From Bacteroidetes bacterium GWC2_46_850 (GTDB lineage: Bacteria; Bacteroidota; Bacteroidia; Bacteroidales; Dysgonomonadaceae): DNA of 64,000 bases. Positions within the stretch are counted from its first letter, which is position 1. Every line of letters starts with the position of its first letter. The translations under genes and the position numbers were made by a program. Positions 57,601-64,000 of the stretch are shown here, one piece after another. The notes below the pieces were generated by a model. It was not told where the DNA came from, did not search any database, and was given only the letters and a program-made list of their open reading frames with translations. The stretch spans positions 1 to 64,000 of the forward strand of contig MENQ01000001.1 in NCBI GenBank assembly GCA_001768325.1, written 5' to 3'.

Positions 57601-57812
57601 AACTTTCTGTAAAGTATTTCTTCCCCAAGTCGGTACTTCCTAAATTAGATCTTTCATTAAACTTGTTTGCCAGAAATTTACTCTTATGGACAGAATTGCC
57701 AAATTTGGATCCTGAGTCATCTCAAGGAAATAATAATATGGCTGGAGGTTTTGAACGTTTCTCATTACCTCAGGCTAGTAGTTATGGCGTTGGTCTGAAT
57801 GTTGTATTTTAA
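54630..57812 (+). CDS. SusC/RagA-family TonB-linked outer-membrane transporter, second copy
   Basis: The 1060-residue protein shares its signal peptide, carboxypeptidase-D-like domain and plug start (DEVVVTALGIRRERKALG) with the first SusC, then diverges strongly in the barrel. It ends in YGVGLNVVF. The base composition is more AT-rich than upstream housekeeping genes. With the SusD and lipoprotein genes that follow it forms a three-gene import operon. The substrate is not identifiable; the absence of glycoside hydrolases argues against a normal polysaccharide locus. Confidence 0.93.
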   Translation: MKRKLTMFLTLFFLGIGIISAQTQVRGIVVDDAGEPVIGATIQVKGTAQGTVTDIDGNFTLPAPANGTLVISYVGYRTQEVAVTANPRVVLVQDTELLDEVVVTALGIRRERKALGYAVQDVSSESLQRTGSADLAKSLQGKVSGIDIKSTSGMPGASSQIVIRGARSFTGDNTPLYVIDGMPIASTAAYSTGSSVTGSDISNRALDINPNDIESINILKGQAAAALYGLRASNGVVIITTKSGKGVAKGKPVISVNQTTSFEQVSRTPDYQQTWAQGIDRNYSPNSSMAWGPKISDLPNNPTYGGNVANSRNGNDATKYKGMYFVPQREKAGLDPWVLPQVYNNWDEYYQTGITSTSGVNLSQATDKGNFSFGLGYTDQEGIALNTGMNRINAKAAAETQLSDHFTLGFSANYAITDIDKLSGANDGSLAGVLGAPSSYDLKGIPFHIPGDPYTQIYYRSLTFDNPYWVAKNNTFNEKTNRFFGNGYLQYATKLTEAMSLDVKYQLGLDNYTTHYQDIFGYGSKGAKGEINNYGITRSAYNSLVTAVLDWHINDDFRLNALVGNEINHITRKSYDQYGTEFNFGGWNHVNNANTVTASESQSRERTVGFFTNLELSWQNMLYLGVTGRNDIASTMPRDNRSFFYPSTSLSFIVSELSAIKEIDWITFAKLRTSYAEVGQAGTYLNNYYSKPAYGGGFWTSDPILYPVGGVNSYISYDVLYDPNLKPQNTKSYEFGATLQLFDNRLGFDYTFSKQNVKDQIFAVPLAGSTGASSLVMNGGSVHTDVHEFVLNATPVKTKDFSWDINLNLSKIINMVDELAPGVESIFLGGFVTPQVRAGIGNTYPVIYGTQYKKNEKGQILVDEDPSSPSYGMPMAGDPGVLGEVTPDFLLGGTNVFTYKNISLAATLEWKNGGSMYSGSNGLLDLYGLSQRTEDRESTFIFDGYKADGSKNDIARGGKTDLGAYQTLYSDVLSNIDEYYIYGNSFVKLRELSVKYFFPKSVLPKLDLSLNLFARNLLLWTELPNLDPESSQGNNNMAGGFERFSLPQASSYGVGLNVVF

Positions 57813-57827
57813 ACAAATTTTGAATTT

Positions 57828-59294
57828 ATGAAAAAAAATATAATAAAATCTTTTTTGCTAACAGGGTTGATTCTTTTTAATATCTCATGCTCAGAGAATC
57901 TGATGGATGATTTGAATAAGAATGTAAACGACCCTGAGAATATGAGTACTCGTCTTATACTTACTGATCTGATGACTTCAACTGCTTTTTCAGTGACAGG
58001 CAGTGATTTGGCATTCTATTCTTCAGTATATATTGAACATAACGTGGGGATTTACAATCAGTCCTACAACGCTGAGATTAGATCAAACGAGCCCACCAGC
58101 AGTACTACGTATAATAATTCCTGGAATGCATTATATTCGAATTTAAGAAATTTGAAAATTGTTATCGAGAAATGCTCGGAAGGTGGGGAAGAGGAAGGCA
58201 ATTTTCATAATTTAGGAATTGCTCAAATCCTTACCGCATATAATTTGGCTATTCTTACAGATTTGATGGGAGATGTACCTTGGAGCGAAGCATTGCAGCC
58301 TGGTATCATTTTTACTCCGGTTATAGATTCTCAGGAAGATATTTATAGTAATATTTTTACTTTCCTCAACGAAGGAATAGAAAATCTGTCCAAAGAGACT
58401 ACCTTCCCGTTATTAGGAACGCAGGATTTCATTTATGGAGGAAATGCAGCAAGCATTAGCAAGTGGATTAAATTTGGAAATGGATTAAAAGCTCGGTATA
58501 CGATGAGGTTATCAGCTAAAACTCCCAAGTATGACGATGTAATAACATTTGCTTCTAGTTCATTCACAAATAAATCGGAAGAGGCGAAATTCGTATACAA
58601 CGGAACCACATCCATTAGTCCCTTTTATAAGTTCTTTACCGATAGGAATTACTTTGGAGCAAGTAAAAGTCTTAATGAAAAGCTTATTTCACGAAATGAC
58701 CCACGTGATGAGGTTTTCTTTAAGCCTGCTCCCGGCCAATCCGCAATCGAATTTGCGCCTAATGGTTTGCCAAGTCAAGTGCAAAATAGATATGGAATCT
58801 CTGCTATTACAACGAATACAGCTCCCACCTATCTGATGAGTTATCATGAACTTGAGTTTCTGAAGGCAGAAGCCTATGCACGTAAAGGTGCAGCATCACT
58901 TACTCTTGCAAGAGAATCATTGAAGAAGGCAATAGTTGCAGCCTTCACTAAACCCAATATCGGTTTTACTGTTGCAGATGCTGAAGATTACTTTAATACA
59001 AGTGTTGCAGGTCGACTGACTTCTCCCGAAGCGGCTCTTCAAGAGATCATGGTACAAAAGTACCTGGCATTCTACGAAGAAGAAGCTATTGAGGCCTATA
59101 ATGATTACAGGAGGTTAACCGCTATGGGTAACAACTTTATTCAATTGAGTAATCCTCTTAATAGTAATAAGTTCCCACATCGTTTCACTTATGGTTCTTC
59201 TGATGTCACCACCAACGAAAATGTAAGAAGTGCATATGGAGATGGATCTTATGTATATACCGAGAAGGTTTGGTGGGCAGGAGGTTCAAGATAA
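57828..59294 (+). CDS. SusD/RagB-family surface lipoprotein, second copy
   Basis: The 488-residue protein starts 15 bases after susC and has a lipoprotein signal ending in LFNISC. The mature protein begins SENLMDDLNKNVNDPENM, typical of the SusD_2 group, and has helices NLGIAQILTAYNLAILTDLMGDVPWSEAL and KWIKFGNGLKARYTMRLSA-like TPR elements. It should cap the SusC barrel at the cell surface. The gene is followed, after 17 bases, by a third lipoprotein gene. The pair is clearly related to, but distinct from, the SusD at 52502. Confidence 0.92.
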   Translation: MKKNIIKSFLLTGLILFNISCSENLMDDLNKNVNDPENMSTRLILTDLMTSTAFSVTGSDLAFYSSVYIEHNVGIYNQSYNAEIRSNEPTSSTTYNNSWNALYSNLRNLKIVIEKCSEGGEEEGNFHNLGIAQILTAYNLAILTDLMGDVPWSEALQPGIIFTPVIDSQEDIYSNIFTFLNEGIENLSKETTFPLLGTQDFIYGGNAASISKWIKFGNGLKARYTMRLSAKTPKYDDVITFASSSFTNKSEEAKFVYNGTTSISPFYKFFTDRNYFGASKSLNEKLISRNDPRDEVFFKPAPGQSAIEFAPNGLPSQVQNRYGISAITTNTAPTYLMSYHELEFLKAEAYARKGAASLTLARESLKKAIVAAFTKPNIGFTVADAEDYFNTSVAGRLTSPEAALQEIMVQKYLAFYEEEAIEAYNDYRRLTAMGNNFIQLSNPLNSNKFPHRFTYGSSDVTTNENVRSAYGDGSYVYTEKVWWAGGSR

Positions 59295-59311
59295 TTTATA
59301 AAATATTGAAT

Positions 59312-60127
59312 ATGAAAAAAATATCGTTAAAAATAATCGCTTCTTTATTGATTCTGCTGTTTGTAGGTATTTCTTGTGAAAATACAAACGAGATTCTCGT
59401 TAAAGAAAGAGGAGTAAGCGTGGCTGCTACAATTTCTAATATTGAACCGGCATTTTATACTACTGATTTTGATAACACATATATTAAATTTGATGTTAAT
59501 TTGCCTGAAGGAGAGACGGTTGAATCTGCTGAACTGCAAGCGAGCTTTAAAGGGAAAACTGTAACTATTCAGTCAATCTCATCCTTCCCAGCCACCATTG
59601 AACTACCGGCCCGAGATGTAATGAATAAATTGGGCCTTTCAGACAGTGATGTGGATGTAGAAAATAACAATGAATTTATTTTCTATGTTGTTACAACCAA
59701 TGGCGGAATTAGTACCCGTTCAAAATCTGGATCAGTTAAGATTTTGGTAACGTGTGAATTCGATCCTCAAATGGTAGTGGGTAATTATCATGTTGTTTCG
59801 AGTGATTGGGAAGTTGAAGGCGATGTTACATTTACAGCAGATCCCCAAAACCCATATAAGGTATATGTTTCAGGTATCTTTGAAATGGAAGGCGGCGCCC
59901 CCAATAATTATAAACTGGAATTAAACATTAGTCCCACTTCATTCGAAGTAACGGGACCTCGCTCTCAACTTGGGCCAAATGCACCATGGGGTGCGTATAC
60001 GAATTATTACTATACGCCAACCCGAGGTATATACAGATCATGTACCGGTGCTTTTGAGATGCAATTTCAAATTACGGTAGATCAAGGTTCATTTGGAAGT
60101 TATAATTTTATTTTCACTCGAAAATAA
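59312..60127 (+). CDS. Surface lipoprotein of the SusCD operon, function unknown
   Basis: I start at the ATG at 59312 (MKKISLKIIASLLIL, 271 residues), which gives a lipoprotein signal ending in FVGISC; an earlier in-frame start would lie inside the susD stop region. Residues about 30-145 look like an Ig-like strand domain (TISNIEPAFYTTDFDNTYIK). The C-terminal half from VTCEFDPQMVVGNYHVVSSD looks like a small beta barrel or jelly roll. Position after SusCD matches SusE/F-like or surface glycan-binding accessory proteins, but I do not recognise the family. A terminator follows at 60151. Confidence 0.6.
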   Translation: MKKISLKIIASLLILLFVGISCENTNEILVKERGVSVAATISNIEPAFYTTDFDNTYIKFDVNLPEGETVESAELQASFKGKTVTIQSISSFPATIELPARDVMNKLGLSDSDVDVENNNEFIFYVVTTNGGISTRSKSGSVKILVTCEFDPQMVVGNYHVVSSDWEVEGDVTFTADPQNPYKVYVSGIFEMEGGAPNNYKLELNISPTSFEVTGPRSQLGPNAPWGAYTNYYYTPTRGIYRSCTGAFEMQFQITVDQGSFGSYNFIFTRK

Positions 60128-60150
60128 GTTTATTTCCCATAAAAATAAAA

Positions 60151-60176
60151 AAACCACCCTTTGGGGTGGTTTTTTT
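60151..60176 (+). terminator. Terminator after the second susCD operon
   Basis: AAACCACCC (60151-60159) pairs with GGGTGGTTT (60164-60172) around a 4-base loop, preceded by an A run and followed by T's to 60176. Confidence 0.92.
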
Positions 60177-60253
60177 ATTTAGAGTTCATAGCAAAGAAAT
60201 ATCATATTTATCTTTTAACCAAAATAATTGAAGTTCTTTCCTGAAGAATAGAG

Positions 60254-60261
60254 TATATTTG
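60254..60261 (+). promoter_or_regulatory. -7 box for the TPR regulator gene
   Basis: TATATTTG lies 22 bases before the start codon at 60284, giving a leader of about 16 bases. A TTG at 60228-60230 is a slightly distant -33 candidate. Confidence 0.55.
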
Positions 60262-60283
60262 TAGCCTAGATCGGAAGGAAGAA

Positions 60284-61957
60284 ATGCGGCTTTGGCGTTT
60301 TATATTTGTCTTGTTGACTATCTTTGTTTTGGGGAACTCATGCGAAAATGGTAGTCAGAGGGATATGCTTCAACGTTTGACAGCGTTAGATGCAGCAATC
60401 GATTTGGCACCAGGTCGGGTTTCTGATAGTCTAAAATCATTGTCTTATAACTCTTTGTCCCGATCAAATAAAGCTTATTATAATCTTTTAAAAGTAATTT
60501 CAGACGATAAAACTTATGTCAATTTTACCAGCGATTCACTGATCAATACCGTCAGTGAATACTACAGGCTACACGATCGAAAGAACAGGAATTATATCCG
60601 CTCATTGGCATACCAGGGAATTGTGCGTACCCGGATGGGAATAAAAGACAGTACTGTTTTTGAACCGCTCAGAGAAGCAGACAAACTACTGCAAGTCATG
60701 TCCCCTGTAGATCCGTCATTAGGCTATCTCGTTAATTACTTTTTGGGAAATATCCACTACAATAACCGTAACTATACTACAGCCAACGATTATTTTCAGC
60801 GTGCACTTACAAACGCACGTCGGGAAGATGATTCTACGCATGTTTTTGACACCCATTTAGCACTCTATTGGAATGAAATGCAACAAAAAGACTTTATAAA
60901 AGGAAAATTATATCTCGATTCACTTTCCGGATATTTTGACAAACTTCCTGATAAAGATTATTTTATACTGAATGCACAGTCAATTTATTTTGATATTATT
61001 GGTGAACCTGAAAAAGCGCTGGAGAGAGAGAAAGCCAAGTTGATACTTTACAATGATCAGGAGGAGATTTTGGATATATCAAGAGTATATTTTAATATCT
61101 CGGATAGATATGTCGGTTTTGGACAACTCGATAGCGCAATGTTTTATGCCCAACTAGCAATTGATTTTATAGACGACAGTACTTATTTTTATAATCATTT
61201 CTATTTTCAGAACATAGCAAATATTGCTGAAAAACAATCAGATTTTGAGTTGGCTAACAGTTTCAGAAAGAAAGCAGCGGAATTCTACAAGAATTCAGTC
61301 AACGATCGATTAAACACCCAGATTGCAGAACTGGAAAAGAAATATGACCTGACTGAGGCTGAGAACGCTACTTTGAGGGTAAGACAACAAAACTTTCGCA
61401 TTGTAATCGGGGGATTGTTGCTGGTGATCGTGTTGATCATTGTGATAATGTACGCCTGGCGTACCCGAAAGATCGGTAAGATGAAGCTGCAACAAGCAGA
61501 ATTAACCCTGCGACAGCAACAACTACAGGCAAACATATTGAAAGAAGAAGCAGGAAAACGTAAATGGTTGTTACAGCTTTACAGCCATATTTCCGATAAG
61601 CTCACCTCCCTGCACGGCGAGATGGAAGCACTTTCGCAACGATATATCTCTTCCCATCCCAAGGTTTATAAAGAGATGGATAAAATTGTCAAAAATACAG
61701 ATGCAGAATTGCGGGATATAACCAAAATGCTCGCGACCGACGATGAGACATTTTATGCATACACCCACCTCACTGATAAAGAAGGTCTTTTTAATGCCAA
61801 TGAAAAAATATTGCTGATGCTGCTGGCGTGTGATGCCGACAACCGTCAGCTGGCCACTTTTATGAATACCACCCTGGAGAGTATCCGGGTTAGGAAGTCA
61901 CAATTGAAGAAAAAAATGTTGGAAAAAGGACTGGATACCGCTATTTTCTCCGAATAA
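60284..61957 (+). CDS. Membrane-anchored TPR sensor with a C-terminal LuxR-like helix-turn-helix
   Basis: The 557-residue protein starts with a signal sequence containing a lipobox-like LGNSC (Cys20). A TPR-rich extracytoplasmic part follows at residues about 30-340, with NNRNYTTANDYFQRALTNARR clearest. One strong membrane segment (residues about 372-392) leads into a coiled coil rich in Gln and Leu (395-425). The C-terminal 60 residues contain LTDKEGLFNANEKILLML and LATFMNTTLESIRVRKSQLKKKM, the layout of a LuxR/GerE-type DNA-binding motif. A periplasmic TPR signal would thus be passed straight to DNA. The next genes are a small exported protein and an AraC regulator. The ligand and targets are unknown. 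Confidence 0.75.
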   Translation: MRLWRFIFVLLTIFVLGNSCENGSQRDMLQRLTALDAAIDLAPGRVSDSLKSLSYNSLSRSNKAYYNLLKVISDDKTYVNFTSDSLINTVSEYYRLHDRKNRNYIRSLAYQGIVRTRMGIKDSTVFEPLREADKLLQVMSPVDPSLGYLVNYFLGNIHYNNRNYTTANDYFQRALTNARREDDSTHVFDTHLALYWNEMQQKDFIKGKLYLDSLSGYFDKLPDKDYFILNAQSIYFDIIGEPEKALEREKAKLILYNDQEEILDISRVYFNISDRYVGFGQLDSAMFYAQLAIDFIDDSTYFYNHFYFQNIANIAEKQSDFELANSFRKKAAEFYKNSVNDRLNTQIAELEKKYDLTEAENATLRVRQQNFRIVIGGLLLVIVLIIVIMYAWRTRKIGKMKLQQAELTLRQQQLQANILKEEAGKRKWLLQLYSHISDKLTSLHGEMEALSQRYISSHPKVYKEMDKIVKNTDAELRDITKMLATDDETFYAYTHLTDKEGLFNANEKILLMLLACDADNRQLATFMNTTLESIRVRKSQLKKKMLEKGLDTAIFSE

Positions 61958-61964
61958 CGCCGTT

Positions 61965-62003
61965 AAAAACAGGATTTGTAATCATCAGAAAAACAGGATT
62001 GTA
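61965..62003. repeat. Direct repeat upstream of the small exported protein gene
   Basis: AAAAACAGGATTTGTA (61965-61980) and AAAAACAGGATTGTA (61989-62003) are near-identical and begin 24 bases apart. They lie just upstream of the promoter at 62038-62069, where an activator could bind. Confidence 0.65.
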
Positions 62004-62037
62004 GGTATTATTTTGGCGTTAAATTTCCGTTCAGGTA

Positions 62038-62069
62038 TTGTTTTTCATGCGTTGAATATGTTATCTTTG
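62038..62069 (+). promoter_or_regulatory. Promoter of the small exported protein/AraC gene pair
   Basis: TTG (62038-62040) is followed after 21 bases by TATCTTTG (62062-62069). The leader to the ATG at 62154 would be about 78 bases. Confidence 0.6.
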
Positions 62070-62153
62070 TGTCTGAAATATACAAAATGTACAAGTTTCA
62101 TATATTGACGTGGTTGATTTGATTATTCAATGAATTTTCGTAAAAGTAAAAAA

Positions 62154-62582
62154 ATGAAAAGGACAATTTTCTCGTTATTGCTGATTGCCATGAGCAGCGC
62201 GTTCGTTTTCTCTTCCACCGGTCGGAATGAGGTAAAAGATGATTTAGAAGACAAAATTGCATTGAGCCGTGAAGGAGGTACCACTCGGATCGCGAGCGCC
62301 AGCCGGATGTTCAGTATACAGTCAGTAACTGTAGAACCGGAGGTTGAAGCTTATAATTATAGGAATGTTGTTACCATCTCAGTGCAAAATTATCGTGGCA
62401 CTGCATTGGTTGAAATTATAGGCAAAAGGGGAGCAAAACAGAGCTTTTTCGAAGTATATGATATGGGATTTGAAGCCATCCCGCTCAATGGTATCCCGGC
62501 CGGAGAATATACCCTGCGCATTACCTTGGGTAACGAAGTATTTACAGGAACATTAAACAAAGGAAAAAATGGACATCGCTAA
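62154..62582 (+). CDS. Small exported protein, DUF3244-like
   Basis: I start at the ATG at 62154 (MKRTIFSLLLIAMSSAFVFSS, 142 residues); an ATG 8 codons earlier would add a charged extension before the signal peptide. After the signal peptide comes a short linker and a single Ig-like strand domain (residues about 55-138) with VTISVQNYRGTALVEIIG and IPAGEYTLRITLGNEVFTGTL. This pattern resembles the DUF3244 family of small Bacteroidales exported proteins; the match is by eye. The last 14 bases overlap the AraC-type gene in another frame, so the two are translationally coupled. Confidence 0.65.
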   Translation: MKRTIFSLLLIAMSSAFVFSSTGRNEVKDDLEDKIALSREGGTTRIASASRMFSIQSVTVEPEVEAYNYRNVVTISVQNYRGTALVEIIGKRGAKQSFFEVYDMGFEAIPLNGIPAGEYTLRITLGNEVFTGTLNKGKNGHR

Positions 62583-63051
62583 CAGCAAAAATGCCAACTA
62601 CAAACAGGTACGGAAATACCTGCTGACAGATGTGGAATCTTGCACATTCACATTTTCAGATGGCCTTAAAAGTAGGGTTGAGCCGTCACCCGATAAAGAA
62701 ATTGTGCTGGTGAAACTGATTCCGAGGGCTTCCAAATCGAAGAAGTTCGAAGACAGCGTCCTCCGTAATTTCATGACGGCAAGAAACGTGAACGAACTCG
62801 CACGCATGTGTCGCTATGATTGCGTAAGAACTTTCACACGTCATTTCAAGAAAAGTTTCGGGGAAACTCCATACCAATGGATGCTCGACCGCAAAATGGA
62901 GGAAATTCAATCACTGGTACTCAGTTCCGACATGACCATCACCGAGATTGCCAAAATGTATGAATTTAAAAATGTATCGCATCTGGTTAATGCTTATACC
63001 AAACGATACGGTGTTTCACCGCATAAAAACAGATTATCGAGTGCTATCTGA
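62569..63051 (+). CDS. Short AraC/XylS-type DNA-binding regulator
   Basis: The 160-residue protein has only about 60 residues before a complete double helix-turn-helix of the AraC family. The first motif lies around residues 74-95 (NELARMCRYDCVRTFTRHFKK). The conserved turn GETPYQWMLDRKMEEIQ follows, and the second motif is at about 122-145 (MTITEIAKMYEFKNVSHLVNAYTK), ending YGVSPHKNR. There is no recognisable ligand-binding domain, so it may respond to another protein or act constitutively. The start codon lies inside the preceding gene. The bidirectional terminator at 63124 ends the unit. Confidence 0.88.
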   Translation: MDIANSKNANYKQVRKYLLTDVESCTFTFSDGLKSRVEPSPDKEIVLVKLIPRASKSKKFEDSVLRNFMTARNVNELARMCRYDCVRTFTRHFKKSFGETPYQWMLDRKMEEIQSLVLSSDMTITEIAKMYEFKNVSHLVNAYTKRYGVSPHKNRLSSAI

Positions 63052-63123
63052 CTCTACCTTTTTTACAGACAATTATGTCAACACAATCTTTATAAAACAT
63101 TCTCATAACTGTAGGTGAAACAG

Positions 63124-63151
63124 AAAAGCGCCCCCGGGAGGAGGCGCTTTT
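63124..63151. terminator. Bidirectional terminator between the AraC and phosphorylase genes
   Basis: AAAAGCGCC (63124-63132) pairs with GGCGCTTTT (63143-63151) around a 10-base loop. A and T runs on both sides suit termination from both strands. Confidence 0.8.
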
Positions 63152-63177
63152 AACATTGTATGCGGTGACAGATCTCT

Positions 63178-64000
63178 TTAGATCCATCTCATATAAGCAA
63201 AATCCATGCGATGCGGTAGATCAGCATTCACAGGGTATACCCGCAATCCGTATTGATGGTTCCCGGGATCGTTCAACGCTTTGCGGGTCTCGAAATAAAG
63301 CAGTTGCCCTTCAGTTTTTACCAGCTCGAATTCGTAAGACTCAACAAACACCGGATTCTGGTCTATGCTGTCGTGATCCACAACCACACACTCTACTGCA
63401 AGATCGCACCGCAGATCTTTCCGATCGATCACAACCTGGCCGTAAACCTCGCTGTTGGTGTTATTGTAATCCATCTTCTGATTGGGATTGAATTCAAGCT
63501 TCACCACTTCAAACCTGTCCCATTTAGAGGCAGTGTCTTCCTTCCATTTCACAATCTCTTTTGCTTTTGCGTAATTGTTCTCGTGCAACTTTGCCGAACG
63601 CTCAGCCAGTTTGTTGTAGAAAAGGTGATAATAATCGTCCATCATGCGTTTGGTGGTGAATTGGGGCGCAATCTCTGCCATCGACTTCTTGATGTATTGT
63701 ACCCACTCGGCCGAATAGCCATTGCTGTTGTGCGCGTAATAGAGTGGGACAATTTCGTTCTCCAGCAGCGAGTAGATGGTGGTGGCATCCAGCTCGTCCT
63801 GATATGCCTGGTTGTCGTATGTTTTTTTGTCGGTCAATGCCCATCCGGCACCCTGCTTGTATCCTTCATACCACCAACCATCGAGCACCGAGAGGTTCAG
63901 CACCCCATTCATTTCGGCTTTCTCTCCCGAGGTGCCTGAAGCCTCCTGGGCACGAGTAGGCGTGTTGAGCCAGATATCCACACCGGAAACAAGCCGTTTG
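63178..64000 (-). CDS. glgP: Alpha-glucan (glycogen/starch) phosphorylase, C-terminal part
   Basis: The frame is open from the window edge (reading KRLVSGVDIWLNTP) to the stop at 63178, about 274 residues; the N-terminal part is outside. RLVSGVDIWLNTPTRAQEASGTSGEKAEMNG contains, in pieces, the DIWLNTP motif and the EASGTSGEK segment whose Lys corresponds to the pyridoxal-phosphate Lys of glycogen phosphorylases. NLSVLDGWWYEGY then follows. The enzyme releases glucose-1-phosphate from alpha-1,4-glucans. The start lies beyond position 64000, so neighbours and length cannot be judged. Confidence 0.92.
   Translation of the reverse strand, partial: KRLVSGVDIWLNTPTRAQEASGTSGEKAEMNGVLNLSVLDGWWYEGYKQGAGWALTDKKTYDNQAYQDELDATTIYSLLENEIVPLYYAHNSNGYSAEWVQYIKKSMAEIAPQFTTKRMMDDYYHLFYNKLAERSAKLHENNYAKAKEIVKWKEDTASKWDRFEVVKLEFNPNQKMDYNNTNSEVYGQVVIDRKDLRCDLAVECVVVDHDSIDQNPVFVESYEFELVKTEGQLLYFETRKALNDPGNHQYGLRVYPVNADLPHRMDFAYMRWI

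Noticed and set aside
1-64000. tRNA, rRNA or other structured RNA genes
   Set aside because: No T-loop-like GGTTCGAATCC segments, CCA ends or rRNA strings were seen on either strand by eye. A covariance search would be decisive.

Overview
This window looks like chromosomal DNA of an anaerobic Bacteroidales bacterium. The evidence is two SusC/SusD pairs, many -7 boxes of the Bacteroidetes type (TAnnTTTG) with an upstream TTG/TTTG about 20 bases away, no obvious Shine-Dalgarno sequences, a PPi-type phosphofructokinase, and a complete [FeFe]-hydrogenase with its three maturases. A fermentative relative of Proteiniphilum/Petrimonas (Dysgonomonadaceae) would fit, but that placement is inference. 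I saw no tRNA, rRNA, CRISPR array, IS element or prophage.

Layout. 1-11117, all minus strand, holds housekeeping genes: an AGE-family epimerase fragment, a nucleotidyltransferase (MurU-like) coupled to an amino-sugar-kinase-like protein fused to a RapZ C-terminal domain, NAD synthetase, a transglutaminase-like lipoprotein, a HAD phosphatase, glucose-6-phosphate isomerase, glycerol-3-phosphate dehydrogenase and lysyl-tRNA synthetase. 11342-20790 is a self-contained hydrogen module. hydC, hydB and hydA run on the plus strand and meet hydG, hydF and hydE on the minus strand tail to tail, with a 19-base overlap. HydB carries an extra GltD/NfnB-like NADPH-type flavoprotein domain, and a perfect 24-base palindrome lies just upstream of the operon promoter.

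20934-32975 (plus) holds dapA, an M13 peptidase lipoprotein, riboflavin synthase, a nitroreductase, an outer-membrane barrel protein, and an envelope-biogenesis group (TPR protein, LptC, CNNM/CorC protein, PpiD). 32992-45419 holds PPi-phosphofructokinase (minus), sucA-sucB (plus), and uvrD/pcrA, a small barrel protein, tdk and mutS (minus). 45553-46208 is an AT-rich toxin-antitoxin island with its own promoter and palindromes. It is followed by a class III-like sirtuin that lacks the usual zinc cysteines, and by two FKBP prolyl isomerases.

48711-63151 is the accessory part. Two SusC/SusD transport operons have near-identical 5' ends and long untranslated leaders, but no glycoside hydrolases are present. 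They are followed by a membrane-anchored TPR protein ending in a DNA-binding-like helix-turn-helix, and by a small exported protein whose gene overlaps an AraC-type regulator. The window ends in the 3' part of an alpha-glucan phosphorylase gene. How they may work together: the hydrogenase would dispose of reductant from fermentation, possibly linking NADH, NADPH and ferredoxin, while the SusCD systems import a nutrient under control of the adjacent regulators. The substrate is not identifiable from sequence.
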